In this document: positions 55,707-63,461 of the stretch, in pieces
Layout: every line of letters starts with the position of its first letter
How positions within the stretch are numbered: the first letter of the stretch is position 1
Assembly (NCBI GenBank): GCA_029560875.1
Contig: JAKQKB010000173.1
Span: forward strand, 124,001-188,000
Direction: 5' to 3'
Source of the DNA: Bacteroidota bacterium
GTDB taxonomy: Bacteria > Bacteroidota > Bacteroidia > Bacteroidales > Tenuifilaceae
DNA: 64,000 nt
Notes under the pieces: generated by a model
Told to the model about the DNA's origin: nothing
Databases searched by the model: none
The model's input: the letters and a program-made list of their open reading frames with translations, nothing else
Translations under genes and position numbers: made by a program

Positions 55707-55716
55707 ACAGTTGGCT
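55697..55716. terminator. Hairpin over two convergent stop codons
   Basis: 8-bp perfect stem agccaact/agttggct with loop AAAC. The antiporter stop begins in the first arm and ends in the loop; the cold-shock-domain stop is also within it. On the minus strand TTCTTCTTTTG follows; on the plus strand no T-run is seen. Confidence 0.6.
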
Positions 55717-56173
55717 CGCTACTCTTAAAACGCTTAACTTTTATGGCATTAAGGCCTTTTAATCCTCGCTCAGTTTCGAACGTAACCTTATCGCCCTCCT
55801 GAATATCTTCCATAAAATTATTGATATGCACAAAAATGCTATCGTTATTATTCAAATCCCTAATAAAGCCGTAACCTTTAGATTTGTTGAAGTTTGTTAG
55901 TACGCCTGTTCTCTCGGTAATTACGGGGATAGTATCGTCCTGCTTAGCAACGCCAATTTGAATATCCTCCACGTTGATTTTCTCTTTTTTTGAGGGATCG
56001 GGCGGAGTATCGGTAATATTGCCGAATTCATCAACGTAGGCAATCATATCATCGAGGCTTTTACCGCCTTTATTGGCCTTACGATCTTCCTTCTTTTGAA
56101 GTTTGTCCTGTTGTTTCTTTATTCTTTTTTTTTCGTTTTCGCGCTTGTTGAACGATTCCTGCGATCTACCCAT
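55703..56173 (-). CDS. Cold-shock-domain protein with basic N-terminal arm
   Basis: 156 residues. The first 45 are very rich in Lys/Arg/Gln/Glu (KRIKKQQDKLQKKEDRKANKG), likely a coiled or disordered RNA-binding arm. The linker at about 46-85 is acidic. The C-terminal cold-shock domain (about 88-150) has RNP1 (KGYGFIRD) and RNP2 (SIFVHINNF). It is larger than the 66-residue CspA at 13557 and likely acts on RNA; its specific targets are unknown. The arrangement is common among Bacteroidota. Confidence 0.88.
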   Translation of the reverse strand: MGRSQESFNKRENEKKRIKKQQDKLQKKEDRKANKGGKSLDDMIAYVDEFGNITDTPPDPSKKEKINVEDIQIGVAKQDDTIPVITERTGVLTNFNKSKGYGFIRDLNNNDSIFVHINNFMEDIQEGDKVTFETERGLKGLNAIKVKRFKSSEPTV

Positions 56174-56379
56174 AATTTACTTTAAGTTGATAATTGATTA
56201 CTATGATACCGGGAAAAGTGGTGTAAATTGAATTTAAACTAAACGAATAAATACGAAGAACTACAGGCTAATTGCAGACTATGAATTCAGTGCGTTCACT
56301 TTTCCTTTGGGACAAAGATATAAAAAAAAGGGTAAAATTCACTATTAAATCTTATCGGTTCAATTAATTAGTAGGTTTT

Positions 56380-57666
56380 TCAATTAAAATCAACATACAT
56401 ATACTTAAAATTCATTATCATCTCGTCGAATTGCACAAACACATCCTGACCTAAATTACCGTCGAAATCCTTGATAAAGTTTAACTCCGTTGTTAAAACA
56501 GAAATGGTTGAAAGCACATTACTTTTAGTCCCAATTTTATATTCAAAGTTTGAGATAACATACTCCTCCGATTCAACAAATCCTCCGCCACCTCCCCTCT
56601 GAGAAGTTTGCAATTTACCATTTTGCTCTACGTAGGCTTTGTGGTTATTATAATATTTGCAGGATAATTCGGATGTTTTTGCGCCTGTATCCAATGTTAA
56701 AAGCAAAGTATAGGCATTGGATATAAACTGTACAACCGGATTAAGTCCTTCCATAAACACATTGTTCAGCTTTAAATCCTGAGGCGAAACAGGCACAAAA
56801 ATCGTCCCATCTTTTCGCATTCGCACCTCGCCCATTTGACTAATAACAGGATAGCCAACAATTCCATGAATTTCGTAATTAATTGAAGGAAAATTCATTT
56901 GCGAATCGGGAACAACCAAGAAAATCACATTTTTGAAAAGTATTTCGCCTACATAAACACTATCGGAAACAGCCAATTTTGTTTTCAACTTTATATCGGT
57001 AGATGTACCAACCTCAACATCCGATTCAAATATTCTACAACCCAACTTTACTGCACTACTTTCAGAAATGGTGGATATATTGGCACCTGTATCAAAAATA
57101 AACTCATCGTCTATACCTCCTAGCTTTACTGGAATCATCAAGTGATTGAACTTATTTCGGTAAGCAGGAATGGTTACATCGCTCTTTAAGCACATTGTTT
57201 GAGGAGCAACTTCTGAAAGGGTTCCAAAAAGGCTCTTCACATTCTTGAAATCAGCAATCTCAGCACTATCTGAAATCGACTTATAGTCATTCAACAACAC
57301 AGAGTATAACTCTGAAACCTTAGCGTACTGGTAGCTATGGATATAATTATTGGCCTTTATGACCAATAATTCAGCCTTAACCGAATCCGAGATCTGATGC
57401 TCATGCTCTTTAAGCAGAATATCAGCGTACTCATTGGATTCGCTACCACGATTAAATGCTTGAGCAATATATGTCTTATAATACAATTGCTTTTCGATAG
57501 GAAGTTTTTCAAAATTTTGAAAGAGTTCGGAACGTAACTTAAAATAGTCTTTACTTTTAAGCAATGACAATAATCTTCTATCCAATTCTTCATCATCAGT
57601 TTTAAGGCTACAGCCTTGAAAGGCTAGCGCTGCAACAAAGCAGAGCAAAAAGTTGGATGTTTTCAT
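56380..57666 (-). CDS. Lipoprotein with two retropepsin-like aspartic protease domains
   Basis: 428 residues from the ATG at 57666. The signal ends in a lipobox (AFQGC), so it is lipid-anchored. A helical N-terminal part of about 110 residues (possibly TPR-like) precedes two retropepsin-like domains, each with a DTGA active-site motif: FIFDTGANISTIS (near residue 190) and LLTLDTGAKTSELS (near 335). Two catalytic Asp motifs on one chain suggest a pepsin-like internal pseudo-dimer. The reading from 57729 overlaps the glycosyltransferase stop and is rejected. Confidence 0.83.
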   Translation of the reverse strand: MKTSNFLLCFVAALAFQGCSLKTDDEELDRRLLSLLKSKDYFKLRSELFQNFEKLPIEKQLYYKTYIAQAFNRGSESNEYADILLKEHEHQISDSVKAELLVIKANNYIHSYQYAKVSELYSVLLNDYKSISDSAEIADFKNVKSLFGTLSEVAPQTMCLKSDVTIPAYRNKFNHLMIPVKLGGIDDEFIFDTGANISTISESSAVKLGCRIFESDVEVGTSTDIKLKTKLAVSDSVYVGEILFKNVIFLVVPDSQMNFPSINYEIHGIVGYPVISQMGEVRMRKDGTIFVPVSPQDLKLNNVFMEGLNPVVQFISNAYTLLLTLDTGAKTSELSCKYYNNHKAYVEQNGKLQTSQRGGGGGFVESEEYVISNFEYKIGTKSNVLSTISVLTTELNFIKDFDGNLGQDVFVQFDEMIMNFKYMYVDFN

Positions 57667-57728
57667 TTTTAACAATTTAAATCTATCATATTTCAAATTA
57701 GTCAGCCTGTTAGGATAATTGTAAAACA

Positions 57729-59174
57729 TTACTTACGTGGCTCAAACACTGCAACAACAAAACACTGAGGGAAAAATACGCTATCGGTCTTTACCATGGT
57801 GCTATCCAAATACCTATAAATCGCTGTGTCGTATAAGTCGCCATTGTGTACATAAATAACACGGCTATTGCCTGGTTTATTTTTATCATGTTGAAAATGG
57901 TTGGAATCCCAATACCGAACAAATCCCTTAGCCTCAAGTAGCGAGTCAAAATTAGCATAATCCTCAAATATACTCCTATCATAGTAGTACATGAATCCCA
58001 AATCGGTCCAGTAAGGGTATAGTAACACCTTCGTGCTATCAGTTTTATGCTGCTTAACCGCTAAAACGGAGTTTTTAACCTCGCGGTAGTAAAAATCCTT
58101 GGAGTTTATTTGAAGTTTCAAAAATAGCATTCCCAGCAATGCACATCCAACAATAACTGCAACCCTTTCCCGAAAAAGGTAGTTAATAAGTATTGCGGCA
58201 AACAAGTAAAGCCCAATGGTATTAAAAAGTATATAGCGGTTAATAAACATAGGCACCTTAAACGATACAAGGAACATTATTGTGTAAGGAACAAACCACC
58301 AAAGAGATATAACTACTAACTGACGCCATGCTGGAATTTTTCGCTTTGTGTAAATTGTATAGGTTAAGCCAACTGCTACGGCTAGTAATAAAAAAAACAA
58401 TATCTTCTTGGTGTTAAAAAACCAGTATAACTGATGCACATACTCGAAACGCGATGGTGGTAAAACCCAGGTTCCCTGGCTCGAATTAAAAAATTGTTTT
58501 ATAAATACCACAGCCATTGGAGTAAAAAGAACTGCAGTGGTAATAATTGCAATAAATACTCTGCGGAACACAAGCCTTTCCTTTAAATATAGCAAACCAG
58601 CAATAAACTGCACAAAAACCACAAACCAACCAAAGTAGTGGGTATACACTAAAACAAAATTCCAAACCACTAAAGTTATTAGGTATCGAATACTTTCGGG
58701 CTTAGCAATGAGTGATTGAATGTAGTACAACGATGCTGCTGTGGCCAGCGAAAGCAAAGAGTATGCGCGGGTTTCGAGCCCAAAGTAAAAGTGATAAGTT
58801 GACAGAATAAACATGCCCGAGGCAAGCAACGCTGTTGGAAAACTATAAAACTTTTTACCGATAAGGTATATAAAAACTGCTGTTAAAGCGTTGAAAATAA
58901 GTGGTAATATCCTTACCGAACCAGCCTCAATACCAAACAGTTTTATCCAAAAATGGAGCAAGACCATAAAAAGCGGAGGATTTGGCTCGTTATTGGCCGG
59001 TAGTTTAATTATATCCCATAAACTATGCTGAGCATGGAAGATGGTGAATGGCTCATCCAAGCAAATATCGCGCGTATCGATATAGTAAAACTTCCAAAAG
59101 AAGGCTATTAGGAATAAAATAATAGGTAGATAAACATTAATGAATGCTTGCAGGGCTTTGCTTTGGTTGTTCAT
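57729..59174 (-). CDS. GT39/ArnT-like membrane glycosyltransferase
   Basis: 481 residues with about 10-11 membrane segments. The first periplasmic loop has DTRDICLDEPFTIFHAQHS, with the catalytic-type Asp-Glu pair, and NNEPNPPLFMVLLHFW, characteristic of the PMT/ArnT (dolichyl-phosphate or undecaprenyl-phosphate sugar) superfamily. It would transfer a lipid-linked sugar to an exported acceptor. The soluble C-terminal domain (about 375-480) is typical of family members. The gene lies 62 bases before the lipoprotein start, same strand, so a target among exported proteins is conceivable but unproven. Confidence 0.88.
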   Translation of the reverse strand: MNNQSKALQAFINVYLPIILFLIAFFWKFYYIDTRDICLDEPFTIFHAQHSLWDIIKLPANNEPNPPLFMVLLHFWIKLFGIEAGSVRILPLIFNALTAVFIYLIGKKFYSFPTALLASGMFILSTYHFYFGLETRAYSLLSLATAASLYYIQSLIAKPESIRYLITLVVWNFVLVYTHYFGWFVVFVQFIAGLLYLKERLVFRRVFIAIITTAVLFTPMAVVFIKQFFNSSQGTWVLPPSRFEYVHQLYWFFNTKKILFFLLLAVAVGLTYTIYTKRKIPAWRQLVVISLWWFVPYTIMFLVSFKVPMFINRYILFNTIGLYLFAAILINYLFRERVAVIVGCALLGMLFLKLQINSKDFYYREVKNSVLAVKQHKTDSTKVLLYPYWTDLGFMYYYDRSIFEDYANFDSLLEAKGFVRYWDSNHFQHDKNKPGNSRVIYVHNGDLYDTAIYRYLDSTMVKTDSVFFPQCFVVAVFEPRK

Positions 59175-59294
59175 ATTCTTTTAAGGTTATCGGAAACACT
59201 TAAGTTAACTGAAAAGTAAATGTAGACCTAAAGTAGTATATAATCCTTAATCTGCATTATAGGCTAAAACATCGTAAAATATAGTAAGTATAGA

Positions 59295-59888
59295 CTATTC
59301 AACTTTTCTATCTTTCTCCAATTTTAGAAATCTATAGCTCAAAAATATCGACCAAACCGACCATCCCAAGTACAAAAATCGTTGCTTAAGGCCAAAATAA
59401 TCACTTAAAGTGTCGGGAAAGAAAACTAGGAAACCTAACATCATTATAGCAAAACTAAGAATTGCAACCCAACGTATTTTAAGCAACTGCTCCTGCTTCC
59501 TCCATTGTACCAAAGCAAAAAAAGGCGCTACCATAATTAGCATAAAGCCAAACCAAACTCCATGTAGTTTATGGGGCATTGCAAAAATGGCTGGCCCAGA
59601 CAAAAATGAGTAACAAAAAATTAGTACAATAGGAATTATTGTCAAGTTTAACGCCTTACCCATTCGCCATAAGCCAATACCGAAAAAAACATTCAGGATT
59701 GACGATAGAACTAACCCTGCTGTAAAAATGTACTGGGTTTTTGTACCCATTGCGCCTAATTCGCTTACCATGTTCGATAAATGGCTATAATTTTCCAGAA
59801 TTATACCACAAACCAACGTTGTAAACCAAAATAGCAGTGGACTTACAATACCAAACATTAAAAGTGTTTTTGTTTTCATTCCTACCAT
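59295..59888 (-). CDS. DUF998 membrane protein
   Basis: 197 residues, about six membrane segments. YSHLSNMVSELGAMGTKTQ between TM1 and TM2 is the DUF998 signature (conserved Ser, Glu, Gly). No enzymatic activity is established for the family. An in-frame ATG at 59879 is an alternative start. Followed 118 bases on by the next minus-strand gene. Confidence 0.83.
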   Translation of the reverse strand: MVGMKTKTLLMFGIVSPLLFWFTTLVCGIILENYSHLSNMVSELGAMGTKTQYIFTAGLVLSSILNVFFGIGLWRMGKALNLTIIPIVLIFCYSFLSGPAIFAMPHKLHGVWFGFMLIMVAPFFALVQWRKQEQLLKIRWVAILSFAIMMLGFLVFFPDTLSDYFGLKQRFLYLGWSVWSIFLSYRFLKLEKDRKVE

Positions 59889-60030
59889 TTATAAAATGCT
59901 AATTGTTAATGAAATTCAAACTATAAAACCAAAGTGTTTCACAAAGATAACAAAGTCCTTTTTGTTATCTAAAATAGAGTATTCCCAGTAATTGCAGAGT
60001 ACACATAATACGATAGACCTGCGTTTCATT

Positions 60031-60067
60031 ACAAAAAACAAACGCGTCCTGTAGACGCGCTCGAACA
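60031..60067. repeat. Palindromic repeat, copy C
   Basis: 37-base unit, core stem cgcgtc/gacgcg with a 5-base loop, A-C mismatch at its foot (60042/60060). 36 of 37 bases equal copy D at 60967-61003. It begins 14 bases beyond the stop of the SIMPL gene; on that strand the hairpin is followed by GTTTGTTTTTTG, a terminator-like signal. Confidence 0.88.
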
Positions 60068-60081
60068 TTGACAATTAGTTT

Positions 60082-60786
60082 TTACTTTAACTCAAACTTA
60101 CAAAGTATAGAGTACTCTATCTTAATCTTCTCAAAGTCCACGTTCAGTGGTTGCGAATTGGTGTTTGAACTAGAAATACTCGACATACCCCGAATCATTA
60201 TGGAGTTTGATGCACCAGGTGCATATCCAACTCTTGGTTCAATCTCCTGAATAAAAATTGCCTTACCAATTGTTTGACCAATGGCGCTAGTGAGCGATTC
60301 TGCCTTTTCCTTTGCTGCTTTTATAGCATTTACTTTAACCTCTCGTCGGAAATCCTCTATTTTACTGTGGTCTACCCTATCAATCGATACATTTGATATA
60401 CCTATCTCCTCCAAACCTATTAGAACTTTACTGGCAGTTTTTGCATCGTTAACCAGAATTTGATACTCTTTAGTTAAAAGTATTTCTGTTTTTGAAATTA
60501 CGTAGAACTTGTAGTTGCTCGAGAAATCCTTAATTTCCAGGTTCTTTGAAATATCTATACCAATCTCCTTTAGTTTTGCCACCATTTTTGCTTCCAAATC
60601 CGATACTGAAATCTTGTTCTTTGTATCTTTCTCGTTAAGCAGAACCTTAAGGTAAATCATATCGGGCGTAATTTCCATTTCGGCTTTGCCTGTTACCTCA
60701 ATAAAGTTAGTGTCAATAAAATTCTTTTGTCCAAATGCAAAAGTTGATGAAATCATTATTACAAAAGCAACAATTAGATTTTTCAT
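60082..60786 (-). CDS. SIMPL-domain (DUF541) exported protein
   Basis: 234 residues with a signal peptide (cleavage near AFG-Q). One SIMPL domain: FIEVTGKAEMEITPDMIYL and the repeated helical sheet pattern ending EFRREVKVNAIKAAKEKAESL, AIGQTIGKAIFIQE. Periplasmic or secreted. Members (YggE in E. coli) are linked to oxidative-stress resistance; mechanism unclear. It is bracketed by palindromic repeats C and D. Confidence 0.88.
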   Translation of the reverse strand: MKNLIVAFVIMISSTFAFGQKNFIDTNFIEVTGKAEMEITPDMIYLKVLLNEKDTKNKISVSDLEAKMVAKLKEIGIDISKNLEIKDFSSNYKFYVISKTEILLTKEYQILVNDAKTASKVLIGLEEIGISNVSIDRVDHSKIEDFRREVKVNAIKAAKEKAESLTSAIGQTIGKAIFIQEIEPRVGYAPGASNSIMIRGMSSISSSNTNSQPLNVDFEKIKIEYSILCKFELK

Positions 60787-60966
60787 GATTTTTAATATTT
60801 ACAGTGTTATAAGTTCAATTTTACATATAAAATTTCAACAACTGAGCAGTTAAAGGCTTAATTAATGCTAAACGGCGAATTATAAAAAGCATATTTGGAA
60901 ACATTCTTAACTGAGTATCCTTGATTAATGAAAGCTTTGAATGCTAAAATAGTATTACGTAAAATC

Positions 60967-61003
60967 ACAAAAAACAAACGCGTCCTTTAGACGCGCTCGA
61001 ACA
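60967..61003. repeat. Palindromic repeat, copy D
   Basis: 36/37 identical to copy C. It lies directly beyond the terminator of the oligopeptidase gene and upstream (minus-strand sense) of the SIMPL gene; same A-C mismatch and conserved tail ctcgaaca. Confidence 0.88.
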
Positions 61004-61029
61004 AAAAAAGAGGCTTAAAAAAGCCTCTT
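61003..61029 (-). terminator. Terminator of the oligopeptidase gene
   Basis: 9-bp stem aagaggctt/aagcctctt (61008-61016, 61021-61029), 4-base loop, seven T following on the minus strand. Directly adjoined by repeat D. Confidence 0.9.
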
Positions 61030-61046
61030 AATTTTCAGAACCAATG

Positions 61047-63152
61047 TTATTCCTTTATGCCCAATTGCTGGAAAATAAAAGCGTATTCCATTGCAATTTC
61101 TTCCAATGCCTTGAATCGTCCGGATGCTCCACCGTGGCCAGCTTCCATATTTGTATGCATTAACAGCAAATTTTTGTCGGTTTTTAAATCGCGTAGCTTA
61201 GCCACCCACTTTGCTGGCTCAAAGTACTGTACCTGTGAGTCGTGCAAACCAGTTGTAACAAGCATTGCAGGATAGTCCTGTGCTTTTACTTGGTCATAAG
61301 GCGAGTACGATAGCATATACTTATAGTAAACTGAATCCTTAGGATTTCCCCACTCATCAAACTCGCTGGTAGTTAATGGAATAGTTTCGTCGAGCATTGT
61401 TGTAACCACATCTACAAACGGAACTTGGGCAACAATTCCTTTATATAAATCGGGACGCATATTGGCAATGGCACCCATAAGTAAACCACCTGCACTTCCG
61501 CCCATAGCAAATAATTTTTCATTGCTGGTATAGCCTTGCTCAATAAGATACTCGGCACATGAATTAAAATCGGTAAAGGTATTCTTCTTGTTTAGTAGTT
61601 TACCATCCTCGTACCATTGCCTTCCGTAGTATTGACCTCCACGAACATGTGCAATAGCATACACAAAACCCCTATCGAGCAACGATAACCTAGTTGAGCT
61701 AAAACCGGGATCTATTGTTGCACCGTACGAACCGTAAGCATATATTAAGGCTGGGTTTGAACCATCGAGTTTGATTCCTTTCCTGTAAACTATGGACATT
61801 GCCACCTTTTTACCATCCTGTGCGGTTGCAAATATTCGTTTCGATTCGTAGTTCGACTTGTCGAATCCACCCAAAACCTCCTGCTCCTTTTTAACTGTTT
61901 TTTCACGGGTTACCATGTTGTAATCGATAGTTGAGCTGGGGGTTGTTAGCGAAGAGTACCCGTAGCGTAAAATTTCGGTATCGAACTCACGGTTAACTGA
62001 AGTGTAAGCAGAATATGCTTCCTCGCCAAAATCGAGATAATGCTCAGAATTGTCGCTCCATTTAATAATACGAATTTTACTCAAACCATCTCTACGCTCC
62101 TCGGCTACAAGAAAATCTTTAAAAATTTCAACACCCTCAAAGTACGAATTTTCGTCGTGGGCAATAACATCTTTCCAGTTTTCCTTGGATGTTTTATTTA
62201 CTGGGGTTTTAACCAGTTTAAAGTTCTGTGCATTAAGGTTTGTACGTATGTAGAAATAGTCGCCATAATGCGAAACGCCATACTCAAGCCCTTTTTCGCG
62301 GGGTTGAATAACTTTAAACTCGCCGTTTGGTTTGTCTGCATCCAAAAATCTATACTCATCGGATAGGGTACTACTTGAGCCAATTAATAGGAATTTATTG
62401 GATTTCGATTTTGTGACAAACACGCTAAAGGTCTCATCGTTTTCCTGATAAACCAAGTAATCGTTGGGCTGACCTAACTCATGCCTGTGTATTTGATAGC
62501 TACGTAAAGTAACTTCATCCTTTTTTACATAGTACATGGTTTTATTATCGTTGGCCCAAACAGAGTAACCTTCGGTATTTGGAATCGATTCGGTTAAAAG
62601 CTCTCCTGTTTCAAGATTTTTAACGTAGATAGTGTACTTACGTCGGCTCACTGTGTCGACCCCGTAGGCTAACAGCTTATTATCGGGGCTAACGTTTAAG
62701 CCACCTACCTGAAAGTAGCTGTAACCCTCTGCAAGTGTATTAACATCGAGCATAACTTCCTCAGGTGCATCAAGGCTTTCCTTTTTACGGCAGAAAATAG
62801 GATACTCCTTGCCTGTCTCGAATCTGTTGTAGTAAAAATAGCCGTTACTTTTGTAAGGTACCGACTCATCACTTTCTTTTATCCTCCCCTTTAGTTCGGC
62901 AAATAATTTATCCTGTAACTGTTTGGTTGGTTTCAGAATAGTTTTGGTATAGTTGTTTTCAGCTTCCAAGTATGCTATTACCTCGGGGTTTTCGCGCTCG
63001 TTTAACCAGTAGTAGTTATCAATACGGGTATCGCCATGTATGGTTAGTTCCTTTGGTACTTGCTTAACATCGGGTGGTGTAACTGATGTTTGGCACGATG
63101 CCAAAACAAAGAATGCAAAAAGAATTGCTAATCCTTTAAGGCTAATTTTCAT
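61047..63152 (-). CDS. ptrB: Oligopeptidase B (S9A prolyl oligopeptidase family)
   Basis: 701 residues. N-terminal lipobox (VLASC), so it is exported and lipid-anchored, unlike the cytoplasmic E. coli enzyme. Beta-propeller (about 70-410) then alpha/beta hydrolase domain. Catalytic triad: S553 in GGSAGG, D638 in GLHDSQV, H673 in AGHGG; the spacings (85 and 35) equal those of characterised oligopeptidase B. It cleaves short peptides after basic residues. Its N-terminus DNYYWLNERENPEV is the family's start signature. Confidence 0.94.
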   Translation of the reverse strand: MKISLKGLAILFAFFVLASCQTSVTPPDVKQVPKELTIHGDTRIDNYYWLNERENPEVIAYLEAENNYTKTILKPTKQLQDKLFAELKGRIKESDESVPYKSNGYFYYNRFETGKEYPIFCRKKESLDAPEEVMLDVNTLAEGYSYFQVGGLNVSPDNKLLAYGVDTVSRRKYTIYVKNLETGELLTESIPNTEGYSVWANDNKTMYYVKKDEVTLRSYQIHRHELGQPNDYLVYQENDETFSVFVTKSKSNKFLLIGSSSTLSDEYRFLDADKPNGEFKVIQPREKGLEYGVSHYGDYFYIRTNLNAQNFKLVKTPVNKTSKENWKDVIAHDENSYFEGVEIFKDFLVAEERRDGLSKIRIIKWSDNSEHYLDFGEEAYSAYTSVNREFDTEILRYGYSSLTTPSSTIDYNMVTREKTVKKEQEVLGGFDKSNYESKRIFATAQDGKKVAMSIVYRKGIKLDGSNPALIYAYGSYGATIDPGFSSTRLSLLDRGFVYAIAHVRGGQYYGRQWYEDGKLLNKKNTFTDFNSCAEYLIEQGYTSNEKLFAMGGSAGGLLMGAIANMRPDLYKGIVAQVPFVDVVTTMLDETIPLTTSEFDEWGNPKDSVYYKYMLSYSPYDQVKAQDYPAMLVTTGLHDSQVQYFEPAKWVAKLRDLKTDKNLLLMHTNMEAGHGGASGRFKALEEIAMEYAFIFQQLGIKE

Positions 63153-63317
63153 AGTAGTATTTTTAAATAGTTAGTAATTTGTTCGACTATTCGAAGTACA
63201 AAAAGTTATAATTGAGAGTAAAATTATTTTAATTATTCTGATTTAGGATATCTGCTTACCAAATTACTTAACCAAGAGCAAAACATTAAGCGAGTTTGTA
63301 GAGGCCCTTTGCTGGTG

Positions 63318-63386
63318 CGGACTTATAGTCCGTGACAATTACTTTTTATACTTTATTAGAAATAGCCCGCACGGATTACAAATCCG
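63318..63386. repeat. Inverted pair of palindromes (F1 and F2)
   Basis: F1: cggact, tat, agtccg (63318-63332). F2: cggatt, aca, aatccg (63372-63386). Read on opposite strands, both have the same frame: A before the stem, C after it (an A-C mismatch), 6-bp stem CGGAYT and a 3-base loop. Same architecture as copies A to E, but different arms. Confidence 0.75.
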
Positions 63387-63425
63387 CGCGAGAAGAGAAC
63401 GAGGGGGCTTGTAAACTCTAGAAAA

Positions 63426-63460
63426 AGACGAACGCGTCTTTTGAACGCGCTCGAACAATG
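63426..63460. repeat. Palindromic repeat, copy E
   Basis: Variant of copies C/D: core acgcgtc, tttt, gaacgcgc, with the A-C mismatch (63432/63450) and the same tail ctcgaaca. It lies 1 base beyond the stop of the partial gene at 63462; on that strand TTCGTCTTTTTC follows. Confidence 0.8.
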
Positions 63461-63461
63461 C

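Larger units (their letters stand above)
63153..63461. other. Noncoding region with three palindromes
   Basis: 309 bases with no credible gene. It holds two hairpins of the 6-bp-stem family (63318-63332 and 63372-63386, opposite orientations) and a further unit at 63426-63460. The part 63153-63300 is AT-rich and shows nothing else recognisable beyond the presumed promoter zone of the oligopeptidase gene. Confidence 0.55.

Noticed and set aside
63318-63460. CRISPR array from repeated palindromes
   Set aside because: Units differ in sequence and spacing, spacers are not regular, and no cas gene is present.
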